Positions 29,135 to 38,064 of a stretch of DNA of 64,000 nt are shown here, one piece after another. Position 1 is the first letter of the stretch. Each line of letters begins with the position of its first letter. A program made the position numbers and the translations under genes. The DNA is taken from the NCBI RefSeq assembly GCF_003952005.1, contig NZ_QXGJ01000002.1, positions 124,001 to 188,000 of the forward strand, given 5' to 3'. Under the pieces are notes generated by a model. That model made no database searches, had not been told where the DNA came from, and saw only the letters and a program-made list of their open reading frames with translations. This DNA comes from Bifidobacterium callimiconis. GTDB taxonomy: Bacteria > Actinomycetota > Actinomycetes > Actinomycetales > Bifidobacteriaceae.

Positions 29135-30702
29135 ACGCGCGAGTCGAATCCCATGTCTACGGCGGTCAGGGAACCGCCACCCATGCCAATCTCGACCAGT
29201 TCGGCACCGTGGCCACGCTGCTCAACGACGCCGCCGACTACGTGGCGCGAACCGGTGCCAACTGGAAAACCATCAATCTCGAACTGGGGACCATTCGAGC
29301 CAAGGCACCGCTCTGCCCCAAACTGTTTGGCAAGCTCCTCACCGCGTCAATGGGCATGGCCAACACCAGCGACTCCGACACGACCGTTCATGTGTCGTTG
29401 AACTACCAACTGGTATTGCAGCACGCCAATGAGCGCGCCGAAGAAGCGGAGATGCTTATGAAAAAGGCACAGACCATGGCCGAGCAGCTCACCGATGCGT
29501 ATTCGCTGTACTCCGAGGCCGACGAAACCGCCAGAGGCCTGTTCAATGAGAAAATCAAGAATTTCGCACTTGAACATCCAAGATTGGCGGGTGGCGGACT
29601 GGCGCTGCTCATGGCCGGCAGCACGGTGATCGGATCCATTCTTGATGGTAAGCCCAACCTCTGGTATCTGGCCACCGGAAGCTCTCCCCTGCACGAGGGC
29701 ATCCTATCCGCCTTGGGACAGAAGATCGCCGGCGGCAAAGACAAGAAGAAAACGGTCAGAGATCACATGGTGCCCGATGACGGAACGGGAATCAGAGACC
29801 ATATGATCCCTGATGACGGAACGTTGCCTCATCTTCCGAATTCCGCCAGCGGTGCTTCTTCCGGCATAATCAACGACGCGGCCGGCCGGATAGCCGACAG
29901 GTCGGCTCCATTCACCAATGCTCTGCACGGTGACAAACTCACCGTCTCGCAGATTCATCCGAAGAAGGGCATCGGCAAGACGACATCGATCGAGGACACG
30001 CTCGTCAACGTGCATGATATGCGTCTCAATGATGTAGAAGTGGGCTCCATTGCGATTCAGAAGTATCGTCGTGATGACGGCAGCACCGCATGGATGGTGA
30101 CGATTCCCGGCACAGACGGGAAAACCTACTCCCCGTTCAGTTGGCCCGTCAACATAGAGCTTATGAGCTCGGATGAGCAGGAACGCATGGCCGCCGATAG
30201 TGCCCGCATGGTAGATGAGGCCATGCGGCAGGCAGGCGTACAGCCTGGCGATCCGGTGGCGATGGTCGGCCACTCGCAGGGCGGCATTGTGGCCGCCGTC
30301 ATGGCCTCGGACTTCACCGATAAGTACAACATTCAGCACATCGTTACGGCGGGCTCGCCTGTGGCGAACCATCCGATCAAGGAGGGCATCGCCGTGACCA
30401 GCATCGAAATGAACGATGAGTTGGTGTCGGCCCTCGACGGAGCTCCCAATCCCAGCAATCCGGACTGGCTGACCATCCGAGGTACCAGCCAATCACGATT
30501 CTCAACCAACGGCACCGAAGTGGAAGGCAGCGGCAACGACAAGTCCATCACTCACGGCATGGAATACATGAAAGCCGCCTATCAGGATGCCAAAGCCGAG
30601 GGAGGACCGGCACTATACGGCCATGAACAGCACTTCCGGCAGGTCATCAACGGCGAACTGCAGGAAACGACCTACTGGCGTGGACGTATGTCGTATAAAT
30701 GA
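29131..30702 (+). CDS. Putative type VII-secreted effector with alpha/beta-hydrolase (lipase) domain
   Basis: 523 residues. Residues 1-143 are helical and end in YSEAD (127-131), followed by ETARGLF; the exported WXG100 protein at 19124 has YSDAE followed by SQASRLF. A hydrophobic Gly/Ala segment (LAGGGLALLMAGSTVIGSIL, about 150-170) follows. Two near-identical 10-residue units, RDHMVPDDGT and RDHMIPDDGT, lie in tandem (about 210-231). The C-terminal half is an alpha/beta hydrolase with nucleophile elbow GHSQGG (Ser about 382) and plausible Asp (NDELVSALD) and His (SITHGMEY). The order helical N-domain then enzyme resembles LXG/WXG effectors. The substrate, and whether it is a toxin, are unknown. 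Confidence 0.72.
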   Translation: MNARVESHVYGGQGTATHANLDQFGTVATLLNDAADYVARTGANWKTINLELGTIRAKAPLCPKLFGKLLTASMGMANTSDSDTTVHVSLNYQLVLQHANERAEEAEMLMKKAQTMAEQLTDAYSLYSEADETARGLFNEKIKNFALEHPRLAGGGLALLMAGSTVIGSILDGKPNLWYLATGSSPLHEGILSALGQKIAGGKDKKKTVRDHMVPDDGTGIRDHMIPDDGTLPHLPNSASGASSGIINDAAGRIADRSAPFTNALHGDKLTVSQIHPKKGIGKTTSIEDTLVNVHDMRLNDVEVGSIAIQKYRRDDGSTAWMVTIPGTDGKTYSPFSWPVNIELMSSDEQERMAADSARMVDEAMRQAGVQPGDPVAMVGHSQGGIVAAVMASDFTDKYNIQHIVTAGSPVANHPIKEGIAVTSIEMNDELVSALDGAPNPSNPDWLTIRGTSQSRFSTNGTEVEGSGNDKSITHGMEYMKAAYQDAKAEGGPALYGHEQHFRQVINGELQETTYWRGRMSYK

Positions 30703-30755
30703 TCATCATTGATCATCGGGCTGTTCAGGGTACGGCTTCACGTATTGTGGTGTGC

Positions 30756-32186
30756 ATGAATCTGACTGATATCTCCCCCGCAATCGCATTGAGCCCCCTG
30801 GACGGCCGTTATCATAAGCAGACCGCGGCCCTGACCGAATACATGAGCGAACCCGCACTGAACCGCGAGCGCATGCGCGTCGAGGTCGAATGGATGATCC
30901 TGCTGGCCAACGGCATGGGCAACGGCCCGATCGTGGGCGGCGTCAAGCCCTTCACCGACGCCGAGATCGAGTACCTGCGCGCCATTCCGGAGCAGTTCGG
31001 CGCCGAGGGCATCAAGCAGCTGGCCGCCCATGAGGCCATCACCCACCACGACGTGAAGGCCGTGGAATATTACATCGACGACTATCTAGACAAGGCCGCC
31101 GAAACGCTGGGCGAGGACACCGAGCTGTCCCGTCTCAAGCCGCTGGTGCACTTCGCCTGCACGTCCGAGGACATCAACAACCTCTCCTACGCGCGTTGCA
31201 TCAAGAACGCCGTGGAGAACGTGTGGTTCCCGGCCGCAGAGAAGATCGTGTACCACCTGGCAGAGAAGGCTGACGCCTACAAGGACAAGGCCCTGCTGTC
31301 CCTGACGCACGGCCAGCCCGCCACCCCCACCACGCTGGGCAAGGAGCTTTCGGTGTACGTGTACCGTCTGCGCCGCCAGCTCAACCGCATCGCCGACCAG
31401 GAGTACCTGGGCAAGATCAACGGCGCCACCGGCACGTTCGGCGCGCATCTGGCCGCCTACCCGGACGTGGACTGGGTGGCCGTCTCCCGCGAGTTCGTGG
31501 AGACCCGCATGGGCCTGACCTGGAACCCGCTGACCACGCAGATCGAAAGCCACGACTGGCAGGCCGAACTGTACGGCGCGATCAGCCACACGAACCGCAT
31601 CCTGCACAACCTGGCCGTGGACGTGTGGATGTACATCTCGCGCGGCGTGTTCGCCCAGGTGCCGGTGAAGGGTGCCACCGGCTCCTCCACCATGCCGCAC
31701 AAGGTGAACCCGATTCGTTTCGAGAACGCCGAGGCGAACCTGGAGATCTCCTGCTCGCTGCTCGACACGCTTGCCGCCACGCTGACGGAAAGCCGCTGGC
31801 AGCGCGATCTTACCGATTCCACCACGCAGCGCAACATCGGTTCCGCGCTGGGCTACAGCCTGCTGGCGCTGAACAACCTGATGGGCGGCCTCGAGTCCAT
31901 CCACCCGAACGACGCGGTGATCTCCCGCGAGCTTGACGAGAACTGGGAGGTGCTGGGCGAGCCGATCCAGACCGCCATGCGCGCCGCCGCGCTCGAGGGC
32001 CGCAAGGGCATGGACAAGCCGTACGAGAAGGTCAAGGAGCTCATGCGCGGCCATTCCATCTCCAAGGAGGACGTGGAGAACTTCATCGCCACGCTCGACT
32101 TCGACGAGGAGACCGCCAAGCGTCTGAGCGCGCTGACCCCGGCCACCTACACGGGAATCGCCAGCCGACTTGTCGACTTCGACTGA
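30756..32186 (+). CDS. purB: Adenylosuccinate lyase
   Basis: 476 residues. It catalyses two steps of purine synthesis (SAICAR to AICAR, and adenylosuccinate to AMP). The fumarase-superfamily signature GSSTMPHKVNP is present. THGQPATPTTLGKE and TSEDINNLSYA mark the active-site regions, and the length is that of the E. coli-type enzyme. The ATG at 30756 has no ribosome site but TATTGT ends nine bases upstream, so a leaderless message is possible. Its end overlaps the start of the next gene. Confidence 0.97.
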   Translation: MNLTDISPAIALSPLDGRYHKQTAALTEYMSEPALNRERMRVEVEWMILLANGMGNGPIVGGVKPFTDAEIEYLRAIPEQFGAEGIKQLAAHEAITHHDVKAVEYYIDDYLDKAAETLGEDTELSRLKPLVHFACTSEDINNLSYARCIKNAVENVWFPAAEKIVYHLAEKADAYKDKALLSLTHGQPATPTTLGKELSVYVYRLRRQLNRIADQEYLGKINGATGTFGAHLAAYPDVDWVAVSREFVETRMGLTWNPLTTQIESHDWQAELYGAISHTNRILHNLAVDVWMYISRGVFAQVPVKGATGSSTMPHKVNPIRFENAEANLEISCSLLDTLAATLTESRWQRDLTDSTTQRNIGSALGYSLLALNNLMGGLESIHPNDAVISRELDENWEVLGEPIQTAMRAAALEGRKGMDKPYEKVKELMRGHSISKEDVENFIATLDFDEETAKRLSALTPATYTGIASRLVDFD

Positions 32187-34668
32187 TCCCCGCCGCTCCG
32201 TCGGCGACGCCGCCACTCCGGCATCCGCATCCTCGCCCGCTTCGGGACAGGATGCGCCTGTGGAGGGCGGCGTCTCCATTTCCGACACTCCCCCGAAGCG
32301 TGTCCACGACTTCTCCGATCTGGTCAGCGCGGCCATGGCAGTGATCGCGGCCGTGATCATCATGCTGGCCTCGGTGTATCTGCGTGGCATCTCCACGGGC
32401 GTGGAGGCCGATGTACATCATGCCGGTCTACTGTTCGGATGGCTGGTGGAGCTGCCGCTGTCGCTGCTGCAGCAGCTGGTGACGGTACTCATCGTGGTGG
32501 CCGTACTTGGCCAGCTGATCATCGGACGGGAATGGGTGCAGTCGATCACCGCCACGGTGTCGATGTTTCTCGGGTTCGCCGTGGCCGGCGCCGCCAGTTG
32601 GGCGATCGGTCGGTTCGGTTCCACCGTGCTGGTGACGGCGTTGGATTCCAGCGCCGTGATCGGAGGCCCGCTGCTGCCGGACGTCTTCGCCGGCCTGGCG
32701 GCGTTCCTTACCGCGGCCGGGCCTCACCGGGTGCGGGGCAGCGTCAAATGGGGGTGGAACACCCTGATCGCCATCGCCGCCCTGTTCATGGTCATTTCCG
32801 TGGACCCCATCGCCGGCGTGGCCGTGGCGTTCGCCATCGGACGTCTGATCGGTCTGCTCAGCCGGTTCGTGCTCGGCACGCAGAACAAGGGCGTGTGGGG
32901 CCGGCAGATGGTGACCGCGCTGACGGGAGTCGGTCTTGACGTGGCGGAGCTGAGGCGCCGTGACTCCGGTCTTGCGGAGATCGGCCGACCGTCGCTCGCC
33001 GACGATCTGTCGCCATTCTCGCGCATCTACGATGTACGTACCCGTGACGGCGAGGCGTATATCGCCTCGGTCTGTGACGAGCAGACCCGTACGGTCGGCT
33101 ATCTCTCACAGTTGTGGCTGTGGCTGAAGATGGCGTCCGGCGTGGATCTGCGCCGCGACCGTTCGATGTCGGAGGCGACGCATCATCATGTCGACCTGCT
33201 GCTGACGTTGAACAACATCGGGTTGGAGACACCGCACGTGTATGCGCGCACGGAGAGCGGCGAATCGTCGATCATGGTGTTCCATGCCGATCCGACCTTC
33301 ACGCCCTGCGATTGGAACACCGTGCAGGACGATGATCTGGTGGCGGCGATGGATTATCTGGGCGAGGCGAACCGTCGTGGCGTCACGCACCGCAACATCA
33401 CGCCCGAGTCCTTTGTCAGGAGCGGCACCGGACGTCTGGTGCTGGCCGGTTGGCTCAACGGCGACGACGCCAGCTCCCCCGCGAACGTGGCCATCGATCG
33501 TGTGCAGCTGCTTGCCGCCCTGTCCTGCCGTGTCGGCCTTGGCCGTATCATCCGCTGCGCCGAACGCAGTTGGGGTCGCCCGGCGCTGGTCGGACTGGTG
33601 CCGTTCGTGCAGAACGTGGCCGTGGCGCGTGATACGCGGACGGATGAGTTCTGGAGCCGAGAGACGATCAAGGCGCTACGCCGTTCACTCGGCGAATTGT
33701 CGCCGGACGAGGAAAGCGGCGCCATCGAATCGGTGACACTGTCGCGCTTCAACGTGAAGTCGTTCGTCACGCTGGTGCTGTTGATCGTGGCGGCCGTGGT
33801 GGTGTTCACCCAGCTCAAGCCGCAGGACTTCCTCGACGCCGTGTCGCAGGCCAATCCGTGGATGGCGGCGCTGAGCTTCCTGTTCGGCGTGGCCAGCTGG
33901 GCCGGTTCGGCGCTGGCGCTTGGCGCGTTCATCGACCGCGATCGTCGCTCCACCGTGGGCATTCTGGCATCGCAGGCGGCCGGCAGCTTCACCACGGTCT
34001 CCATGCCCGCCGGCGTGGGACCGGCGTTCGTGAATCTGCAGTACCTGCGCAGGCTCGGCTATCGCAACGCCACGGCAACGGCGATCATGAGCGCCGTACT
34101 GGCCGTGCAGGCGATCACCATCGTGGGGCTATTGGTCGTCATCGGCGTCTTCACCGGACGCAATACGTTGTCGGGCATGATCCCCACGAATACGCTGGTC
34201 ATCGCCATCGGCCTGCTGGCGTTCGTGGTGTCGGCGGCCATGATCGTGCCGTTCACGCGGCGTCTGGTCATCGACCGTCTGGTGCCGATCGTGCTGTCGT
34301 ACGCCCGTCAGCTGGTGGAACTGCTCTCGCAGCCTCGCAAGCTGGCCGCCGCCATATGCGGATGGCTGTTGCAGAACCTGCTGCTCGGACTGAGCTTCTG
34401 GGCGGCGCTTATGGCGCTCGGACATTCCGCGAATCCGTTGGAGATCACGTTCATCTACGTGCTGACGAATACGTTGGCGTCGGCGGTGCCCACGCCCGGT
34501 GGCCTCGGTGCCATCGAAGCGGCGCTGACGCTTGGCTTCACCTCGGTGGGCGTTCCCTATGCGGTGGCGTTCTCCGCGACGCTGCTGTTCCGTCTGCTCA
34601 CCTATTGGCTGCGTATTCCGATCGGCGCGGCGGCCATGAAGTGGATGAACGCCCACAGTCTGCTCTGA
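32170..34668 (+). CDS. Flippase-like (LPG synthase TM/UPF0104) protein with kinase-like middle domain
   Basis: 832 residues. An N-terminal block of about five helices (45-230) precedes a soluble middle region (about 270-500) resembling a degenerate kinase fold. There, THRNITPESFV sits where kinases have the catalytic loop HxDxxxxN, followed by LVLAGWLNGDD. The C-terminal half (about 530-830) has eight or so helices with the SMPAGVGPAFVNLQYLRRLG and PTPGGLGAIEAALT motifs of the UPF0104/MprF flippase family. The start is uncertain: TTG 32170 overlaps purB by 17 bases, GTG 32260 is the next candidate. Lipid or glycolipid translocation is inferred. Confidence 0.8.
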   Translation: MSTSTDPRRSVGDAATPASASSPASGQDAPVEGGVSISDTPPKRVHDFSDLVSAAMAVIAAVIIMLASVYLRGISTGVEADVHHAGLLFGWLVELPLSLLQQLVTVLIVVAVLGQLIIGREWVQSITATVSMFLGFAVAGAASWAIGRFGSTVLVTALDSSAVIGGPLLPDVFAGLAAFLTAAGPHRVRGSVKWGWNTLIAIAALFMVISVDPIAGVAVAFAIGRLIGLLSRFVLGTQNKGVWGRQMVTALTGVGLDVAELRRRDSGLAEIGRPSLADDLSPFSRIYDVRTRDGEAYIASVCDEQTRTVGYLSQLWLWLKMASGVDLRRDRSMSEATHHHVDLLLTLNNIGLETPHVYARTESGESSIMVFHADPTFTPCDWNTVQDDDLVAAMDYLGEANRRGVTHRNITPESFVRSGTGRLVLAGWLNGDDASSPANVAIDRVQLLAALSCRVGLGRIIRCAERSWGRPALVGLVPFVQNVAVARDTRTDEFWSRETIKALRRSLGELSPDEESGAIESVTLSRFNVKSFVTLVLLIVAAVVVFTQLKPQDFLDAVSQANPWMAALSFLFGVASWAGSALALGAFIDRDRRSTVGILASQAAGSFTTVSMPAGVGPAFVNLQYLRRLGYRNATATAIMSAVLAVQAITIVGLLVVIGVFTGRNTLSGMIPTNTLVIAIGLLAFVVSAAMIVPFTRRLVIDRLVPIVLSYARQLVELLSQPRKLAAAICGWLLQNLLLGLSFWAALMALGHSANPLEITFIYVLTNTLASAVPTPGGLGAIEAALTLGFTSVGVPYAVAFSATLLFRLLTYWLRIPIGAAAMKWMNAHSLL

Positions 34669-34789
34669 ATTCGCCCTTGCCACGCCGGCGTCACCCACTC
34701 CGTCCGTATTCGGTGATCGTTTGGGGGAATTGTTTGGCGAAAAGGGCGTTATTTTGCCGATTAATGCGGATTTTACCGATTCGATACGT

Positions 34790-34795
34790 TACAAT
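34790..34795 (+). promoter_or_regulatory. -10 box of the hup promoter
   Basis: TACAAT follows an AT-rich stretch (34745-34785) in the 193-bp gap before hup. The leader would be about 60 bases. No clear -35 box at the right spacing. Confidence 0.45.
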
Positions 34796-34861
34796 CGGTT
34801 GTGGTCCAAGGGATTCCCGTCTTAAGAAGGGGCTCCCACGTCATAGAAGGAAATGTGGATT

Positions 34862-35143
34862 ATGGCATACAACAAGTCTGACCTGGTGTCCAAGATCGCT
34901 CAGAAGTCCAATCTGACCAAGGCCCAGTCCGAAGCCGCCGTGAACGCCTTCCAGGAAGTGCTCGTCGAGTCCCTGAAGTCCGGCGAAGGCCTCAAGCTCA
35001 CCGGCGTGTTCTCCGCCGAGCGCGTCAAGCGCGCCGCCCGCACGGGTCGCAACCCGCGCACCGGCGAGACCATCAAGATCCCCGCAGGCTACGGCGTGAA
35101 GCTGTCCGCCGGCTCCCTGCTGAAGAAGGCCGTCGCCGAGTGA
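34862..35143 (+). CDS. hup: Nucleoid-associated protein HU
   Basis: 93 residues, a full HU fold: helical dimer part (NKSDLVSKIAQKSNLTKAQS), the beta-arm with GRNPRTGETIKIP, and the C-terminal KAVAE. It bends and compacts DNA non-specifically. Arm residue Pro of the RNP triad is present. The ATG at 34862 has GAAGGA upstream. Monocistronic with a strong terminator after it. Confidence 0.97.
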   Translation: MAYNKSDLVSKIAQKSNLTKAQSEAAVNAFQEVLVESLKSGEGLKLTGVFSAERVKRAARTGRNPRTGETIKIPAGYGVKLSAGSLLKKAVAE

Positions 35144-35218
35144 TCTGACGCCATACGGCGCATGACCGTTTCGGAAGGCGAACCGCACTATCCGAAGGTC
35201 GACTCGTAAAGACTTGTG

Positions 35219-35253
35219 AAACCCCCGATCGGAATTCTCCGGTCGGGGGTTTT
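35219..35253. terminator. Terminator after hup, facing pafA
   Basis: AAACCCCCGATCGG pairs with CCGGTCGGGGGTTTT around a five-to-six-base loop, followed by CGTTTG. T-tract on the plus strand for hup; the A-run on the other side could also serve the convergent pafA gene. Confidence 0.92.
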
Positions 35254-35310
35254 CGTTTGCCGTTTTTGGTTTGCCGGCTGGTCTTCGCCGAACGCCGCCG
35301 TCACGACAAT

Positions 35311-36771
35311 CTACGACAATGCGGCAAGCACCCTGTCGTAGGCTTCGGTGGGCGTGGCACTGAACGGATCGAGCAGTTCGGCATCGATGCGTTCGGGACT
35401 GGTCAGCGTCACGTGCGTCCAGTCGCAGCTGAACTGCACATCATGTGTCAGCGCCGCTTTGACGAAACGTCCGCGCAATGCGGCGCGCGTGTTTTCGGGG
35501 GGATTGCCCACGGCATGTTCGATGGCCGTCTCATCGAGCACCGTCCGCATCATGCCGCCGCGTTCCAGACGGGGGAAGATCGATCCGTTGACGATGTCGT
35601 GATAATCAAGATCGATCTGGCCGATGCGCGCATCCGGCAGATTCGGATCACGTCGACGCATCGCCTGAATGAGCTGCAGCTTGGCCGCCCAATCCACCCA
35701 TGACGTCAGCTCCTGCCAACGATCGGCCTCCACGGCGTCAAGCGCCTGACGCCATAGCGTCAGCACGTCATGGCCGCCGGCCTCCGGCACGACGATCTCG
35801 TCATGCGCGGCGAGGAAGTCCTCGACGATGGCCAGATAGGCGCGTTGCATCGTCAGTGCGCAGATCGTCTTTCCGTCCGCCAGACGCAGCGAGGCGCGAC
35901 CGGTACGGTCACGGCTCACGGCACGGATCGCCTCGCCGGGGTCGATCAGCGTGAATCGTTCGAATCCTGAGGGACGTTCCTCCCGCCATGCCTGTTCGAT
36001 CACGCAGAGCACCAGATGCGTGGCCGCCAGCTTCATCCACGTGGCGGTCTGCGAACGGTTGGAATCGCCGACGATCACGTGCAGGCGACGGAACAGATCG
36101 GAGTCGGCGTGCGGCTCGTCGCGTGTATTGACCATGGGCCGGGAACGCGTGGTGGCGCTGGAGACCGCGTCGTCCAGGAATTCCGCACGCTGTGAGATCT
36201 CGAATCCGTCGGGGATCGTGGGATCTGCGGTGAACCTGCCGGCACCGGTATACAGCTGTCTGGTGACTAGAAACGGGATGAGTTCGTGTTCGATGGCGCT
36301 GAGCGGAACCTGACGGCGCAGCAGATAGTTCTCATGGCAGCCGAAGGAGTGCCCTGCGGAATCCACGTTGTTCTTGAACAGGTGGATGCGGGCGTGCGCG
36401 CCATGGGTCCTGCGCAGCTCGTCCTGCGCCTCCGACGCAAGACGACGCATGACCCGCTCCCCCGCCAGATCCTGGGCCAATGCCATCAACGGATCCAATG
36501 CCTCGGCGGTGGCGTATTCCGGGTGGCTGCCCACGTCAAGATACAGGCGTGAGCCATTGGCCAGATACGTGTTCGTGGAGCGCGAGCGCGACACCACGGG
36601 ACGGAACATGGTCATCGCCACCTGACCGGGGTCGGCGGGCTTGTCCGTCTCGGTCACGGCCACGCCGTATTCGGTTTCGACGCCGAAGATACGTTCGAAT
36701 CCCGCCGCATGTTCGGCGCCCGCATGGATTGCCGCGGTGCCGGTGTCGCGGCTGTCACGAAGCTGTGGCAC
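35311..36771 (-). CDS. pafA: Pup-protein ligase
   Basis: 486 residues. It joins the C-terminal glutamate of Pup to lysines of target proteins using ATP. Glutamine-synthetase-like fold: FGVETEYGVAV at the nucleotide/metal site, LDVGSHPEYATAEALDP, HLFKNNVDSAGHSFGCHENY and MVNTRDEPHAD. The GTG start at 36771 follows directly on the pup stop (TGA-GTG), so the two are coupled. No prcA/prcB proteasome genes lie between pup and pafA, where many actinobacteria have them. Confidence 0.96.
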   Translation of the reverse strand: MPQLRDSRDTGTAAIHAGAEHAAGFERIFGVETEYGVAVTETDKPADPGQVAMTMFRPVVSRSRSTNTYLANGSRLYLDVGSHPEYATAEALDPLMALAQDLAGERVMRRLASEAQDELRRTHGAHARIHLFKNNVDSAGHSFGCHENYLLRRQVPLSAIEHELIPFLVTRQLYTGAGRFTADPTIPDGFEISQRAEFLDDAVSSATTRSRPMVNTRDEPHADSDLFRRLHVIVGDSNRSQTATWMKLAATHLVLCVIEQAWREERPSGFERFTLIDPGEAIRAVSRDRTGRASLRLADGKTICALTMQRAYLAIVEDFLAAHDEIVVPEAGGHDVLTLWRQALDAVEADRWQELTSWVDWAAKLQLIQAMRRRDPNLPDARIGQIDLDYHDIVNGSIFPRLERGGMMRTVLDETAIEHAVGNPPENTRAALRGRFVKAALTHDVQFSCDWTHVTLTSPERIDAELLDPFSATPTEAYDRVLAALS

Positions 36772-36969
36772 TCACTCGCCGCCCTTCTGCACGAAGCTGG
36801 AGACGTATTCCTCGGCGTTGGTCTCCAACGTCGATTCGATGTCGTCGAGCAGTGCGTCGAGTCCGGACGCCTGCTCGGCGAAGTCGGATTCCACGCGGGC
36901 GGTCTCCTGACCGTCGGTCTGCGACGACTGCTGGGACTGCTGCGAACGACGTTCCTGTTCCTGCGGCAT
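36772..36969 (-). CDS. pup: Prokaryotic ubiquitin-like protein Pup
   Basis: 65 residues, Gln/Glu-rich and disordered in the N-terminal half. The C-terminal half carries the Mpa-binding helix ([20 protein letters not shown]) and the FVQKGGE tail. The last residue is already Glu, so it is ligation-ready without deamidation by Dop, unlike the GGQ form of mycobacteria. Length and sequence are typical. It is translationally joined to pafA. Confidence 0.97.
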   Translation of the reverse strand: MPQEQERRSQQSQQSSQTDGQETARVESDFAEQASGLDALLDDIESTLETNAEEYVSSFVQKGGE

Positions 36970-37047
36970 ATGTGCTCCTTTTGTTCTCCGGTATGGTCTC
37001 CGGTGTTCCCGGGACGGTTGGGAAGGTCCGTCCCCAGTTCTAGTCGA

Positions 37048-37890
37048 CTAGTTGAGATAGGGACGCAGTTCGTCCATGATCGGACCGTTGGAGGCCACGA
37101 TGTCGTTGTTCGCGCCCCATACCACGTCGGTGCCGTCCCAGCGTTCGATGTGCCCCTGGGCCTCGCGCAGCACCACGGATCCAGCGGACACGCCGGCCAC
37201 GTCCCAGGAGTGCAGCGATGGTTCGAAGTAGGCGTCGTACGTACCATCGGCCACCTTGCACAGGTCCATCGAAACCGGGCCCACGCGCTTGACGTCGGCC
37301 GGCTTGCCGGCAATGGCGGCCACGGTCTTCAGGGCGCGGGCGGACTCCTCGGGGAAGTACGACATGCCGAAGCTCACCACCGAGTCCTTGAGCGTATCGG
37401 TGGTGGACGGCATGATCTTCTCGCGCTTGGGACCCTGCTTGGTCTCGCGCACACGGATCGCGCCCTTGCCCTGGGCGGCCATGTAGGTCAGGCCGAGCGC
37501 CGGGGCATGCACCACGCCGAGGACCGGGATGCCGTTGTTGTCGTCGTCCACCTCGAACAGGGAGACGGTGACCGTCCATTCGGGCATGTTGCGCACGTAG
37601 TTGATGGATCCGTCGACGTGGCCGATGCACCAGTAGAGTCCGCCCGGCTTGGTGTCGGAGCCGATCTCCTCCCAGCATTCATGCGCTTCGATCGCGTTGA
37701 TCCGCTCGTGGCAGTAGCGCACCAGACGCTCGTCCACTTCGGAGGAGAACATGCTGCCCTGGCGGGTCTTGGTGTGCACGGCCTTGGTGAGATCGTGCGG
37801 CTTGATCTGGTCCTGCAGGGCCAGTTCGCCGGCGTCCTTGAGCACTTCGGCCACCTTCACGGTGAGTTCCCGAAGATCCCTGTCTGTCAT
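37048..37890 (-). CDS. Inositol-monophosphatase-family protein inside the pupylation locus
   Basis: 280 residues from ATG 37890 (AAGGAG upstream). Family features: EEIGSD (metal-site Glu), HVDGSINYVRNMPEWTVTVS corresponding to the DPxDGTxNF block, and WDVAGVSAGSVVLREAQG corresponding to WDxAAGxxLVxEAGG. The first Asp of the DPxDG block is replaced (IGHVDG), removing one expected metal ligand, so activity may be altered. The frame is open to 38052, adding a basic/acidic 54-residue leader that I consider non-coding. It lies between dop and pup. Possible substrates: inositol phosphate, histidinol phosphate or PAP-like nucleotides; undetermined. Confidence 0.8.
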   Translation of the reverse strand: MTDRDLRELTVKVAEVLKDAGELALQDQIKPHDLTKAVHTKTRQGSMFSSEVDERLVRYCHERINAIEAHECWEEIGSDTKPGGLYWCIGHVDGSINYVRNMPEWTVTVSLFEVDDDNNGIPVLGVVHAPALGLTYMAAQGKGAIRVRETKQGPKREKIMPSTTDTLKDSVVSFGMSYFPEESARALKTVAAIAGKPADVKRVGPVSMDLCKVADGTYDAYFEPSLHSWDVAGVSAGSVVLREAQGHIERWDGTDVVWGANNDIVASNGPIMDELRPYLN

Positions 37891-38064
37891 CGTGTCTCCT
37901 TTCGGCGGCGTTGATGCGCCGACCGTCCGTCCCTTGTCAACCGTTTCTTTGGTGCTGTCGTCAATGTTGCTATCGATATCGTCATCGGTCCGTCGATCCT
38001 TCGCCGACCGTCGACCGCGGACCCGCACCGGAAGGCCCTGATCGTCGGCCACTATAGTACCGTC

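Noticed and set aside
37891..38052. 54-residue N-terminal extension of the IMPase-like protein
   Set aside because: AAGGAG lies correctly before ATG 37890, and the extra residues do not match the family; read as leader sequence.
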